Shown here: positions 25,614 to 35,945 of the stretch, one piece after another
How positions within the stretch are numbered: the stretch's first letter is position 1
Layout: every line of letters begins with the position of its first letter
Assembly: GCF_028595285.1 (NCBI RefSeq)
Contig: NZ_JAQQXQ010000001.1
Location: 84,308 to 148,307, forward strand
Origin: Erythrobacter fulvus
GTDB taxonomy: Bacteria > Pseudomonadota > Alphaproteobacteria > Sphingomonadales > Sphingomonadaceae
Length of the DNA: 64,000 bases
Direction: 5' to 3'
The notes under the pieces: generated by a model
What the model saw: only the letters and a program-made list of their open reading frames with translations
The model's database searches: none
What the model was told of the DNA's origin: nothing
Translations under genes and position numbers: made by a program

Positions 25614-27452
25614 ATGAAAATCAGAATCGTAGCTCTGTTGCTGGCATCGGCGCCGTTAACGGGTTGCCAGATGCTGACGCCACCTGTTGCAACGATTGAT
25701 TGCGCGACCACGCAGACTGAATGCCTGAACCAATGGTTCGACACCAAGTTCGAACAAGAGCTGGCTTTCAGCCCACTTCGCCAGACGGCGCTGGGGAGAA
25801 AGACCGACTATGACAAGATTGATGATCTGAGCATGGAGGCCGCGCTGGCGCAGGTCGCGTGGTGGCAGCAATCCGTCGCTGAGATGGAGGCCAATTTCGA
25901 TTATGATGAACTGTCGGAGGATGCGAAGCTGTCCTTTGACCTGTTCAAATTCCGCGCAGAAGAAGCCGAACGCGCGGCGGAATTCTTCGACCATCACTTC
26001 GTCCTTGAACAGATGGACGGCGCACATACCGGCATACCAAGCCGCGTGCTGAGCTTCCACAGCGTCGAAAGCGAGGGCGAGATGGAGGCATTCATTGCCC
26101 GGCTTGGCGGCATTGGAAAGGCAATGGATCAATCGCTTGCAAAGGCACAGGCCAATGCCGGCAAAGGCGTTCGCCCCCCGCGCTTCGCCTATGATTTTGT
26201 AATCGAGGAATCACGGGGCCTGATCACCGGTGCGCCATTTGATGACGGCAAGCCCTCGGCGCTTTGGGAAGGGACTTTGACGCGTCTCGCAAAGCTGGTC
26301 GAAGATGGCACCATCACGCAGGAACGCTCAGACCAATTGCTGGAACAGGCGCGCGTTACACTGACGCAGGAAACCGGCCCAGCCTATCAGCGGATCATCG
26401 ACTGGATGACGCAAGATCGCCCGAATAGCGACGAGATCGCCAAAGGCGTATCGGCACTACCCAGGGGTGAGGCATATTATGCTCACCAACTCGCGCAGAT
26501 GACGACCACGCAGCTTAGCGCAGATGAAATTCACAATCTCGGCCTTAGCGAAGTTGCACGTATCCGCGGCGAAATGGAAGCGCTGAAGGACGAAACCGGT
26601 TTCGAAGGATCGCTGGAAGAATTCTTCGAATTCGTCCGCGAAGACGATCGGTTCTTCTTCCCGAATGGCGATGCGGGCGCGAAGATGTATATCGATCGCG
26701 CGACCATGCATATCGAGACGCTTTCAAAGCGCTTGCCGGAATTCTTTGGTCGGTTGCCCAAGGCCAGGCTTGAAGTGCGCCGTGTGGAACCGTTCCGCGA
26801 ACAAGACGGCGCCGCGCAACATTATCAGACTGGCTCGCCAGACGGGACGCGTCCAGGCATCTATTATGCGCACCTTTCAGATATGCGCGCCATGCCTATC
26901 CCGGTGCTCGAAACGATTGCCTATCATGAGGGGAATCCCGGCCACCATATGCAAAGCTCCATCGCGCAAGAGCTTGAAGGCGTCCCGCTGTTTCGGGCGC
27001 AGGGCAACTACATCCCTGCTTATGGAGAAGGCTGGGGCCTGTATGCCGAAGCATTGGCCAAGGAAATGGGTGGGTTTGAAGACCCCTATTCCGATTTCGG
27101 CCGGTTGCAGAACGAAATGTGGCGGGCGATCCGCTTGGTCGTTGACACCGGCATCCATTCCAAGGGCTGGACCGAGGACGAAGCGGTAGCTTACTGCCTT
27201 GAAAACGCTCCCCTGCCGGAAACGACCGCCCGATCAGAAGTGCGGCGGTATTTCGTGCTGCCGGGACAGGCCACCTCCTACAAGATCGGGATGATCCGCA
27301 TTCAGGAACTGCGCGCCAAGGCCGAACGGGAATTGGGAGAAAATTTCGATATCCGCGGTTTCCACGACACGGTTCTTGGAGGGGGAGATGTCCCGCTTCC
27401 CATCCTGGAAAGGCAAGTCGATAACTGGATTGCTTCCGTTAAGGGCGGCTAG
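25614..27452 (+). CDS. DUF885-family lipoprotein, probable zinc metallopeptidase
   Basis: 612 residues. A lipoprotein signal with lipobox LTGC (Cys near residue 19) anchors it to a membrane facing the periplasm. DUF885 proteins carry an HExxPGHH zinc motif, here HEGNPGHH at 438-445, followed by the YGEGWGLYAE segment that supplies a further glutamate. It is therefore predicted to be an active metallopeptidase. The ATG at 25614 puts the hydrophobic signal at the N-terminus. It is divergent from the BLUF gene; a 6-bp hairpin at 25519-25535 lies between them. Confidence 0.85.
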   Translation: MKIRIVALLLASAPLTGCQMLTPPVATIDCATTQTECLNQWFDTKFEQELAFSPLRQTALGRKTDYDKIDDLSMEAALAQVAWWQQSVAEMEANFDYDELSEDAKLSFDLFKFRAEEAERAAEFFDHHFVLEQMDGAHTGIPSRVLSFHSVESEGEMEAFIARLGGIGKAMDQSLAKAQANAGKGVRPPRFAYDFVIEESRGLITGAPFDDGKPSALWEGTLTRLAKLVEDGTITQERSDQLLEQARVTLTQETGPAYQRIIDWMTQDRPNSDEIAKGVSALPRGEAYYAHQLAQMTTTQLSADEIHNLGLSEVARIRGEMEALKDETGFEGSLEEFFEFVREDDRFFFPNGDAGAKMYIDRATMHIETLSKRLPEFFGRLPKARLEVRRVEPFREQDGAAQHYQTGSPDGTRPGIYYAHLSDMRAMPIPVLETIAYHEGNPGHHMQSSIAQELEGVPLFRAQGNYIPAYGEGWGLYAEALAKEMGGFEDPYSDFGRLQNEMWRAIRLVVDTGIHSKGWTEDEAVAYCLENAPLPETTARSEVRRYFVLPGQATSYKIGMIRIQELRAKAERELGENFDIRGFHDTVLGGGDVPLPILERQVDNWIASVKGG

Positions 27453-27786
27453 CCAATGCCGCGTAATCGCACAAGGCAAGGGACAAAGCAGATTGCCACC
27501 GGCACCGCCCGATCCATTCGACCGTCTATCAAGAAAAGTCTGGCGCTATAACCAAAGGACGAAACGCCAAATCCTGACTTCTGAAACGGCAGCTTCCGGC
27601 CTGTCGAAGGCAATAGCGGCCGTTTCCTACAGGCGGCCGGGCGCGTAGCTTCGGCGCGGCTCTTTCGCATTGCTGCAAGGGTGGTTTCACAGCCGCCAGA
27701 CGCGATTTCGCGCTCTCCGCCACTGTCCGTCCGCTGGACCGGACAGGGTTTACGATTCTGAAAAAACGAGAGAAAATGATATCTCG

Positions 27787-27811
27787 CAAAGGTGACACGG
27801 TGTCACCTTTG
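27787..27811. repeat. 25-base perfect palindrome between convergent genes
   Basis: Half-site CAAAGGTGACAC is repeated inverted around a single central G. It lies within a 401-base gap (27453-27853) that has no supported gene. As RNA it folds into a roughly 10-bp hairpin with A-rich and T-rich edges, so it may act as a weak bidirectional terminator for the convergent DUF885 and mfd genes. Alternatively it is a dimeric protein-binding site. Confidence 0.6.
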
Positions 27812-27853
27812 TATACTTTGTAATATTGTTGCGCACTTAGACCGGGGGCAGGC

Positions 27854-30800
27854 TCAGGCCGCTTTCCTTGCCTTGGCCGCCTTTTTCACGATGCCCGAAA
27901 GCCCCTTGGTCAGCTGGAACAACCCGTTCAGGCGGCTGGCCGGATCGCCCCATGCGCGGTTGATCACCAGCTTCATGTCGGGGCGCAGGCGGGCGGTGTC
28001 CTTGCCGCCCTGATTGAGCCGTTCGACATAGGCGATAAGGCCCGCCGGATCGGGGAAGTCGTCGTTGTGGAAGCCCACCAGCGTGCCGCGGGCGCCGACG
28101 TCGATCTTGGCGATGTTGGCGGCGATCGCCTGATGCTTGATCTCGATCAGGCGGATGAGGTTCTTGGTCGGCTGCGGCAGGTCGCCGAAGCGGTCGATCA
28201 TTTCGGCGGCGAGGCTCTCGATCTCGTTCTGCCCTTCGGCCTGGTTGAGGCGGCGGTAGAGCGCCATTCTGACCGCCAGATCGGGGACGTAATCCTCCGG
28301 GATCATGATCGGTGCATCGACGGTGATCTGGGGGCTGACCTTTTCGCGAGGCCGTTCGAGGCCCATTTCGCCCGCCTTGGCCGCAAGGATCGCCTCCTCC
28401 AGCATCGCCTGATAAAGCTCGAAGCCGACTTCGCGGATGTGGCCCGATTGCTCGTCGCCCAGAAGGTTGCCCGCGCCGCGAATGTCGAGATCGTGGCTCG
28501 CCAGCTGAAAGCCCGCGCCGAGGCTGTCGAGGTCGCCGAGCACCTTCAGCCGCTTCTGCGCGACTTCGGACAGTGCGACGTCTTTCTCGTGCGTGAGATA
28601 GGCATAGGCGCGCAGCTTGGCCCGCCCGACGCGGCCGCGCAGCTGGTAAAGCTGGGCAAGACCGAAGCGGTCGGCGCGGTGGATGATGATCGTGTTGGCC
28701 GAGGGGATATCGAGCCCGCTTTCTACGATGGTGGTCGATAGCAGCACGTCATATTTCCGGTCGTAGAAGGCGCCCATGCGCTCCTCGACCTCGCTGGGCG
28801 ACATCTGGCCGTGGGCGGAGACCGATTTGATCTCGGGCACGTGTTCACGCAGCCATTCCTCGACGTTGGCCATGTCGGAGATGCGCGGCACGACGATGAA
28901 GCTTTGCCCGCCGCGGTGATGTTCGCGCAGCAGGGCTTCGCGGATCACCATGTCGTCCCACTCCATGACGTAGGTGCGCACGGCAAGACGATCGACCGGC
29001 GGGGTCTGGATGGTGGAAAGTTCGCGCAGGCCGCTCATCGCCATCTGGAGCGTGCGCGGAATCGGCGTGGCGGTGAGGGTCAGCACGTGGACGTCGGCCC
29101 GCAGCTGCTTCAGCTTTTCCTTGTGGGTGACGCCAAACCGCTGCTCCTCGTCGACGATGACGAGGCCGAGGTTCTTGAATTTGGTGGACTTGGAAAGGAT
29201 CGCGTGGGTGCCGACGACAAGGTCGATCTGTCCGGCTTCCAGCCCCTCGCGGGTTTCGGCGGCTTCCTTGGCCGAGACAAGGCGCGACAGGCGACCGACC
29301 TTGAGCGGGAAGCCGGCAAAACGCTCGGCAAAGTTCTGGTAGTGCTGACGGGCGAGCAGGGTGGTCGGTGCCACAATCGCAACCTGCTGGCCGTTCATGG
29401 CGGCGACGAAGGCGGCGCGCAGGGCGACCTCGGTCTTGCCGAAGCCGACATCGCCGCACACCAGCCGGTCCATCGGTCGCCCGCTTTCAAGATCGCCCAG
29501 CACATCGGCGATGGCGCGTTCCTGATCTTCGGTTTCCGACCACGGGAAGCGATCGACGAACTGGTTGAGGGTCGCGGGATCGGCGGGCAGGGCGGGGGCC
29601 TGTTTCAAGGCGCGTTCGGCGGCGACCTTCATCAGCTCGCCCGCGATTGCGGTGATGCGTTCCTTCAGCTTGGCGCGGCGGCGTTGCCACGCCTCTCCGC
29701 CCAGCCGGTCAAGCGGGACGACCTGATCGGACGAGCCGTAACGGGAAAGAACGTCAATATTCTCGACCGGGATGAACAGCTTGTCGCCGCCCGCATATTC
29801 CAGCGCGACGCAATCGTGCTGGCTCTTGCCCACCGGGATCGGTTCAAGGCCGAGATATTTGCCAATCCCGTGTTCGACATGAACCACCAGATCGCCGCGC
29901 GACAGGGCCTGAAGTTCGGCAAGGAAGGCGTCGGAATCCTTGCGCTTCTTCTTGCGCCGCACCAGCCGGTCGCCGAGCACGTCGGCTTCGGTGAGCAGTT
30001 CCAGCGTGTCGTTGGCAAAGCCGGTTTCAAGCGGCAGAACCAGCACTGCAACCTTGGCCTTTGCCGCAAGGCCCAAACCTTGCTGCCAGCTATCGGCGAG
30101 CGCGGTGGGGGCGCCGGCTTCTTCCAGGATCGACGCGATGCGGCGCGCGCTGCCGGTGGAATAGGCCGCGAACAGCGGCTTGCGTCCGGCCTTGGCGATT
30201 GTCTTGAAGTGTGCCGCGGCAGCTTCATAGACATTCTCTCCGCGTCCCCGCTCGGGCGAAAAATCGCGGGCCGAGCGGAAGCCGAAATCGACTGTCCCGC
30301 TACCGGCTTCGGCAGCAAATCCGCTGGCCCGATGCGCAGGGCCGGCCGTCAGCGCCGCGTCGAATTCTGCGCGGGTGAGGTAAAGCGCATCCGGCGACAA
30401 CGGGCGGTAACTGCCTTTCCGCTCGCCCGCGATCCGACCGCGCTGTTCGTGGTAATCGGCGATATCCGACAGACGCTCCTCGGCCGCGCCCAGCGCGCCC
30501 TGATCGATTACCAGCAGATCATTCTTGGCAAGATGATCGAACAGCGTGGCGAGCCGTTCCTCGAACAGCGGCAGCCAGTGTTCCATCCCGGCCAGCCGGC
30601 GCCCGTCCGAAATCGCCTCGTAAAGCGGATCCTGCGTGGCATGGGCACCGAACAGTTCGCGGTAACGGGTGCGGAAACGCTTGATGCTGTCGTCGTCCAC
30701 CAGCGCCTCGGACGCAGGCAGAAGCAGGTGCGAATCCACCCGCTCCACCGTCAGCTGGGTGGCGGGATCGAACAGACGAAGGGACTCCAGCTCGTCGCCG

Positions 30801-31369
30801 AAGAAATCGAGCCGCAGTCCTGCATCAAGGCTGGAGGGGAAGATGTCTACAATCGAACCGCGCACCGCGAATTCGCCGTGGTCGATCACCGTGTCGGTGC
30901 GCGAATAGCCCTGCCGGGTCAGCAGCGCGGCGAGGCTGTCATGTCCAATCTGCGTGCCGACTCTGAATTCGCGCACGGACTCGCGGACCCGGAAAGGGGT
31001 AAGCACCCGTTGCAGCACGGCATTGACCGTGGTGAGCAGCAACTGGGCGCTACCTGCCGGGTTCTGCAACCGGTGCAACGTCGCCAGCCGTTCCGCGCTG
31101 ATCGACAGCGCCGGGCTGGCGCGGTCATAGGGCAGGCAGTCCCATGCGGGGAAGGTCAGCACTTCAACTTCGGGCGCGAAGAAGCGCGCCGCATCTGCCG
31201 CGGACCGCATGGCCGCTTCGTCCGGTGCGATGAACACCGCGCGCTGGCCGCCCTTTACCCCCTGGCTTGCGCGGGCGAGATCGGACAGCACCAGCGGCAA
31301 GCTGCCGCGCGGCAGCGAGGACAGGGTCAGCGGGTCGCGCGCTGCAAGGATGCGGTTGAGGTCGGGCAT
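27854..31369 (-). CDS. mfd: Mfd, transcription-repair coupling factor
   Basis: A 1171-residue DNA translocase that removes stalled RNA polymerase and recruits UvrA. The N-terminal UvrB-like part starts MPDLNRILAARDPLTLSS. The RNA-polymerase-interacting CarD-like region includes GDLVVHVEHGIGKYLGL. Walker A reads GDVGFGKTEVAL, the DEEQ box is VIVDEEQRFGV, and the TRG-like VGRAKLRAYAYL motif follows. Full length. ATG at 31369 is preferred over the upstream TTG of the same frame. sdhE precedes it on the same strand. Confidence 0.96.
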   Translation of the reverse strand: MPDLNRILAARDPLTLSSLPRGSLPLVLSDLARASQGVKGGQRAVFIAPDEAAMRSAADAARFFAPEVEVLTFPAWDCLPYDRASPALSISAERLATLHRLQNPAGSAQLLLTTVNAVLQRVLTPFRVRESVREFRVGTQIGHDSLAALLTRQGYSRTDTVIDHGEFAVRGSIVDIFPSSLDAGLRLDFFGDELESLRLFDPATQLTVERVDSHLLLPASEALVDDDSIKRFRTRYRELFGAHATQDPLYEAISDGRRLAGMEHWLPLFEERLATLFDHLAKNDLLVIDQGALGAAEERLSDIADYHEQRGRIAGERKGSYRPLSPDALYLTRAEFDAALTAGPAHRASGFAAEAGSGTVDFGFRSARDFSPERGRGENVYEAAAAHFKTIAKAGRKPLFAAYSTGSARRIASILEEAGAPTALADSWQQGLGLAAKAKVAVLVLPLETGFANDTLELLTEADVLGDRLVRRKKKRKDSDAFLAELQALSRGDLVVHVEHGIGKYLGLEPIPVGKSQHDCVALEYAGGDKLFIPVENIDVLSRYGSSDQVVPLDRLGGEAWQRRRAKLKERITAIAGELMKVAAERALKQAPALPADPATLNQFVDRFPWSETEDQERAIADVLGDLESGRPMDRLVCGDVGFGKTEVALRAAFVAAMNGQQVAIVAPTTLLARQHYQNFAERFAGFPLKVGRLSRLVSAKEAAETREGLEAGQIDLVVGTHAILSKSTKFKNLGLVIVDEEQRFGVTHKEKLKQLRADVHVLTLTATPIPRTLQMAMSGLRELSTIQTPPVDRLAVRTYVMEWDDMVIREALLREHHRGGQSFIVVPRISDMANVEEWLREHVPEIKSVSAHGQMSPSEVEERMGAFYDRKYDVLLSTTIVESGLDIPSANTIIIHRADRFGLAQLYQLRGRVGRAKLRAYAYLTHEKDVALSEVAQKRLKVLGDLDSLGAGFQLASHDLDIRGAGNLLGDEQSGHIREVGFELYQAMLEEAILAAKAGEMGLERPREKVSPQITVDAPIMIPEDYVPDLAVRMALYRRLNQAEGQNEIESLAAEMIDRFGDLPQPTKNLIRLIEIKHQAIAANIAKIDVGARGTLVGFHNDDFPDPAGLIAYVERLNQGGKDTARLRPDMKLVINRAWGDPASRLNGLFQLTKGLSGIVKKAAKARKAA

Positions 31370-31435
31370 TGTGTTTCCAGTCAAGCCCCGCGCGCCGGAG
31401 CGGTTCCCGCAAAAACGGGCGGGGCGGCTGCGCCC

Positions 31436-31726
31436 CTAGCGCGGGATGTCGACGTAATCGAGTTTCTGCATCGCCGCCAGCAGATCGCCTGCCAGATGGG
31501 CAGGCGGGGTCTGGCTGCCGAGCGCCCATGCCATCACGTCGACATCGTCTTCATCAAGCAGGGCTTCGAACCATGCCAGCTCGGCCTCGCCCCACCGGGC
31601 GTGATAGCGATCGTAGAAGCCGCCGATCATGTAATCGGCCTCGCGCGTGCCGCGATGCCAGGAACGGAACTTTGCGCGGGCAAGACGCTGTTCGAAAGAT
31701 GGGGCAGAGGAAGGAGTGTAGGTCAT
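31436..31726 (-). CDS. sdhE: SdhE/Sdh5-type flavinylation factor
   Basis: 96 residues. The motif RGTREADYMIGGFYDRY is the conserved surface that binds the flavoprotein of succinate dehydrogenase and promotes covalent FAD attachment. LAWFEALLDEDD and the end of the five-helix fold are present. The ATG at 31726 follows AGGTGAG. It is 66 bases upstream of mfd and divergent from recG, the common sphingomonad arrangement. Confidence 0.9.
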   Translation of the reverse strand: MTYTPSSAPSFEQRLARAKFRSWHRGTREADYMIGGFYDRYHARWGEAELAWFEALLDEDDVDVMAWALGSQTPPAHLAGDLLAAMQKLDYVDIPR

Positions 31727-31798
31727 GCGGCTCACCTAGCCACAGGCTTGCGCAGGCACAACTCGCAAAGACGCAACCGTGATGGTAGCGGATGCATC

Positions 31799-33862
31799 AT
31801 GCGCCCCGAGGCTCTCAATCCGCTGTTCGCCGAAGTCCAGACGCTCGAAGGCGTCGGGCCGAAGCTGCTGAAGCCGCTCGAACGGCTCGGGCTCGCGCGG
31901 GTTAAGGACGTGGCCTATCACCTGCCTGAACGTTTCGTCAGCAGGCGCGCGATTGCCGATCTCGACGACGGCAACGAGGGCGAACAGGTGATCGTCGCGC
32001 TCACCCCGGTCGAACACCGCAGCCCGCGCGCCGGAAGCCGCGGGCCGTATCGTGTGCTGGCACAGGATTCGGCGGGCAATATCTGCGCGCTGACATGGTT
32101 CGGCAAGGCGGCCTATACCGCGAAAAAACTGCTTCCCGTGGGCGAACGGCGCTGGATCGCGGGGCGGCTCGATCGATATGGCGACATGCTCCAGATCGTC
32201 CATCCCGATCATATCGAGGTGGAGAGTGCGGCCAACATGGGGCGCTTGTCGGAGCCGGTCTACGGATTGTCCGAAGGCCTCACGCAGCCGCGTATCGCCG
32301 ACTTCGCGGCACAGGCGCTTGCGCGTCTGCCGGAGCTGCCCGAATGGATCGAACCGGGCCAGCTAGAACGCGCAGGCTGGCCGACATGGCGCGATGCGCT
32401 GCGGTTGGCGCATGAAAGCACCGACGAAAAGGCGCGAGACCGGCTGGCTTATGACGAATTGCTCGCCAACAGCCTCGCGCTGCTGCTGGTCAAGGCGGAG
32501 GGGCGGCGGAAACGCGGACAGGCGCTGGTGGGTGACGGCAGCCTTAGAGCGAAGCTGCAACTGCCCTTCGCGCTGACAGGCGCGCAAAAACGTTCGATCG
32601 CCGAGATTGAAGGGGATATGACGCAGGAAGCACCGATGCTGCGCCTGCTTCAGGGCGATGTCGGCGCGGGTAAGACCGTGGTGGCTCTTGAAGCGATGCT
32701 GATCGCAGTCGAGGCGGGAAAGCAGGCAGCCTTGCTTGCTCCGACTGAAATTCTCGCGCGCCAGCATTTTGAGACCCTGCGCAAGATGGCCGCACCTACG
32801 GGGGCGGAGATCGCGCTGCTGACGGGGCGCGCAAAGGGGCGGGAGCGCGAGAGCATCCTGATGGGGCTGCTTGACGGGTCGATCGACATTCTGGTCGGCA
32901 CCCACGCGATTTTTCAGGACACGGTGAGTTACCGCGATCTGGCGCTGGTGGTGATTGACGAACAGCACCGCTTTGGCGTGGCGCAGCGGCTGGCGCTGGC
33001 GGGCAAGGGCCGGCGCGCGCCGCATACCCTTGCCATGACTGCGACCCCGATCCCGCGATCGCTGACGCTGGCGCAATATGGCGAGATGGACGTTAGCCGC
33101 CTCGACGAGCTTCCTCCTGGGCGGCAGGCGATCGACACGCGCGTCATCCCGCAGGAACGGATGGATGAGGTGGTCGAAGGCCTCGCGCGGCATCTGGCGG
33201 GCGGGCAGCAGGCCTATTGGGTGTGCCCGATGGTGCGCGACAGCGAAGTGGCCGATATCGCCGCCGCCGAGGCGCGCTATGCCGCGCTAAAGGAGCGGTT
33301 CGGGGACGACGTCGTGCTGGTCCATGGCCAGCTGCGTCCCGAGATCAAGGACGCGAATATGGAACGCTTTGCCAGCGGTCAGGCGAAGCTGCTGGTAGCG
33401 ACCACGGTGATCGAGGTCGGGGTCGACGTGCCCGCCGCCACGCTGATGGTGATCGAGCAGGCGGAACGCTTCGGCCTCGCCCAGTTGCACCAGTTGCGTG
33501 GCCGGGTGGGGCGGGGCGCGGAAAAATCGGTCTGCCTGCTGCTGCGCGGCGGGGAGTTGTCGGAAACCGGCCGCGCACGGCTGGCGCTGATGCGCGAGAC
33601 GCAGGACGGGTTCCGTATCGCCGAAGAAGACCTCGAATTGCGCGGCGGCGGCGAATTGCTCGGCACGCGGCAATCGGGGGAGGCAGCGTTCAATGTTGCC
33701 AGCCTCGATCAGGTGCAGCGGTTGTTGCCTGCCGCCCATGCCGACGCCCGTTTACTGATGGAGCGCGATGGCGGCTTGACCAGCGAACGGGGCGAGGCGG
33801 CGCGGCTGCTGCTTTATCTGTTCGAACGCGACTGGGGCGTGCAACTGCTGCGTGGCGGATAG
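31799..33862 (+). CDS. recG: RecG, ATP-dependent DNA helicase for fork reversal
   Basis: 687 residues. The N-terminal wedge begins MRPEALNPLFAEVQTLEGVG with the OB-fold region after it. Walker A is GDVGAGKTVVAL, DEQHRFGV is motif II, TATPIPRSL is motif III, and LRGRVGRG is motif VI. The frame is open for another kilobase upstream, but that part is antisense to mfd and sdhE, so the ATG at 31799 is chosen. The ribosome-binding site is weak. Confidence 0.95.
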   Translation: MRPEALNPLFAEVQTLEGVGPKLLKPLERLGLARVKDVAYHLPERFVSRRAIADLDDGNEGEQVIVALTPVEHRSPRAGSRGPYRVLAQDSAGNICALTWFGKAAYTAKKLLPVGERRWIAGRLDRYGDMLQIVHPDHIEVESAANMGRLSEPVYGLSEGLTQPRIADFAAQALARLPELPEWIEPGQLERAGWPTWRDALRLAHESTDEKARDRLAYDELLANSLALLLVKAEGRRKRGQALVGDGSLRAKLQLPFALTGAQKRSIAEIEGDMTQEAPMLRLLQGDVGAGKTVVALEAMLIAVEAGKQAALLAPTEILARQHFETLRKMAAPTGAEIALLTGRAKGRERESILMGLLDGSIDILVGTHAIFQDTVSYRDLALVVIDEQHRFGVAQRLALAGKGRRAPHTLAMTATPIPRSLTLAQYGEMDVSRLDELPPGRQAIDTRVIPQERMDEVVEGLARHLAGGQQAYWVCPMVRDSEVADIAAAEARYAALKERFGDDVVLVHGQLRPEIKDANMERFASGQAKLLVATTVIEVGVDVPAATLMVIEQAERFGLAQLHQLRGRVGRGAEKSVCLLLRGGELSETGRARLALMRETQDGFRIAEEDLELRGGGELLGTRQSGEAAFNVASLDQVQRLLPAAHADARLLMERDGGLTSERGEAARLLLYLFERDWGVQLLRGG

Positions 33863-33868
33863 GCCGCT

Positions 33869-34369
33869 CTAGAAGCGGGCTTCGACTCCGTCCCTGATCA
33901 GGCGTTCCACCAGCGCATCCGCGGCAAGGGTCACGTCCTGCCACACCGCGTCGAAATCGCTTTCATCCCCGTAATAGGGATCCCTGATTGGCTCGCCGCC
34001 GCGCCCCTCCACCGCATCGAGGAACAACCCGATCCGTGCCGTCGCATCGCGCGGGGCCTGGGCCCTGATGCCGACCAGATTGGCGCTGTCCATCGCAAGG
34101 ATATGGGTAAAGGCGTAGAAGTCGTTGCGTTCGATCTGCCGGGCGCGCTGGCTGGAAATCGTAACGCCGTTGGCCTCGGCCGTGGCAATCGCACGCGGAT
34201 CGGGCGGGTGGCCGATATGGTAGGATGCCGTGCCGGCCGAATCCACGTGGCATTCGAAGCCGCGGCGCGCAGCAGCTGCGCGAAAAGCGCCTTCGGCCAT
34301 CGGTGACCGGCAGATATTGCCGAGACACACGAACAGCACCGCGACTGTGTTATGCCCCCTCCCATGCAT
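33869..34369 (-). CDS. Low-molecular-weight protein-tyrosine phosphatase
   Basis: 166 residues. The P-loop VCLGNICRSPMAEG gives the CX5R catalytic motif (C15 to R21), and the general-acid Asp is in IRDPYYG. Members dephosphorylate tyrosine kinases of polysaccharide export or other targets. It stands alone here, convergent with recG. Confidence 0.9.
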   Translation of the reverse strand: MHGRGHNTVAVLFVCLGNICRSPMAEGAFRAAAARRGFECHVDSAGTASYHIGHPPDPRAIATAEANGVTISSQRARQIERNDFYAFTHILAMDSANLVGIRAQAPRDATARIGLFLDAVEGRGGEPIRDPYYGDESDFDAVWQDVTLAADALVERLIRDGVEARF

Positions 34370-34492
34370 GGCGCGAGCGTTATTACAAGTAAGTAAGCCT
34401 GTCTATTCCAAGCTGCATGGTTCCCAAGAGAAACTTCCGCAAAACAAGGGTTAACTGCGGCCTAACGGGGGTGAACCGGGGGCTGGCCGTGG

Positions 34493-35875
34493 TCAGGCAT
34501 CGGCCAGCGGGCGCGGCGATGTGCTGGCGAGCACTTCTTCCGTGATGCGGCGGATATTGACCTTCGCTTTCAACCTTGCGCCGAGCAGGGCCGTGCCCGA
34601 AACCTTGCGCTGCACGAACAGCGTCTCGATCGGCGGGAAGGCCCAGGTGTCCTTGTCCTGCGCAATTGCAAAGCCTTCGTCGCGCAGCAGCGGAATGAAG
34701 GCGCGGTCGCCGAAATCGAAGGGCGCATCCTCGCGCATTTCGTTGATGACGATGTCGATCATCCGGTTGACACGATCGGGGTGTTTTTCGGCGACGATCG
34801 GCATCATGAAACCAGCCTCGATGGTGGCAGCGAGCACCTCCTGCGCGTTGCCTTCCAATCCGGCGAGCAGCATCTTGCGATAGCCGTTGGCCACTGCCGG
34901 ATCGACCGCACGGCAGGCGCCGAAATCGAGCAGAACGATCTCGCCGGTTTCGCGCCGGTAACGGAAATTGGCGAAGTTGGGATCGGTCTGCATCACGCCG
35001 AATTCGAACAATTCGCGCGCCACCAGACGGATCAGGTTGGCGAACACCGTGTCGCGGCGCTCGGGCGGCTCGTTGCCCAGTTCCTCGATACTGACGCCGT
35101 CCTCGAAGCTCATCGCGAGGATCGAGCCGCGGGTGAGTCCTTCGTGCAGGCGCGGGACGACGAAACCGGGGGTATCGGCCAGCTGCGCGCGATACATCGC
35201 CATCTGCTCGCCTTCGCGCTGGTAATCGGCTTCCTCGTGAAGCTGCTGCTTGGCCGCGGCCATCAACTTTTCCATTTCCAGTTCGGGCGGCGCGAAGCCC
35301 GCGACCTTGAGCAACGTCATCACATTATCGACATCGCTGTCGATGCTTTTGGCGACGCCCGGATATTGCACCTTGATCGCCAGTTCTTCGCCGTCGCGGG
35401 TCAGCGCCTTGTGCACCTGACCGATGCTCGCCGCTGCGATCGGACGGGGGTTGAACCAGCGGAACTGCTTGCGCCAGTCGGGGCCCCATTCGTTCCTGAG
35501 AACCTGATCGAGCTGGCGGGTCGGCATGAAATTGGCCTGATCGCGCAAGGTGGCCAGAATGCGCGACAATTCTTCTGGAAGGAAATCGCCCGCATCAAGG
35601 CTGATCATCTGCCCCATCTTCATCGCCGCGCCGCGCAGGTGCGAAAGGCGGTCGGTCAGGCGCTGGACATTGCCGGGGGTAAGGATCAGGTCGCGGGCGG
35701 TGATGCCTTCACCGCTCGCCAGACGCCTCGCCCCTTCGGCCACCATGCCGCCCGCGACGCCGCCCACCAGTCTTCCGAAAGTTCCGAACCGTGCCACGCG
35801 GCCTGCCGGCACGGCGCGCTGCCGGGTGCGGTCTTCGGGCAGGTCCTGGAAGTCGGGAATGTCGTCGTTGGCCAC
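34493..35875 (-). CDS. ABC1/ADCK (UbiB-like) atypical kinase family protein
   Basis: 460 residues. It has the family hallmarks: the KxGQ motif in MKMGQMISLD, the alanine-rich loop AAASIGQVHKA replacing the kinase glycine loop, and the catalytic-loop and metal segments NFANFRYR and LLDFGACR. Such proteins support ubiquinone synthesis or lipid-linked processes at membranes. It lacks the C-terminal membrane helices of UbiB proper, so it is closer to the Coq8/ADCK type. GTG at 35875 is the only reasonable start but has no Shine-Dalgarno. Confidence 0.85.
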   Translation of the reverse strand: MANDDIPDFQDLPEDRTRQRAVPAGRVARFGTFGRLVGGVAGGMVAEGARRLASGEGITARDLILTPGNVQRLTDRLSHLRGAAMKMGQMISLDAGDFLPEELSRILATLRDQANFMPTRQLDQVLRNEWGPDWRKQFRWFNPRPIAAASIGQVHKALTRDGEELAIKVQYPGVAKSIDSDVDNVMTLLKVAGFAPPELEMEKLMAAAKQQLHEEADYQREGEQMAMYRAQLADTPGFVVPRLHEGLTRGSILAMSFEDGVSIEELGNEPPERRDTVFANLIRLVARELFEFGVMQTDPNFANFRYRRETGEIVLLDFGACRAVDPAVANGYRKMLLAGLEGNAQEVLAATIEAGFMMPIVAEKHPDRVNRMIDIVINEMREDAPFDFGDRAFIPLLRDEGFAIAQDKDTWAFPPIETLFVQRKVSGTALLGARLKAKVNIRRITEEVLASTSPRPLADA

Positions 35876-35945
35876 GGGGGGAGGGGCTTTCGGTTCGGAT
35901 GAAAGGTATCGGGCGGCTAACGGTCGGGCAGGGCGGGCGTTCCCC

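Noticed and set aside
28811..31798. A thousand-codon upstream extension of the recG frame
   Set aside because: It is antisense to mfd and sdhE, has no recognisable domain, and exists because the high-GC sequence has few stops. RecG homology begins at the ATG at 31799.
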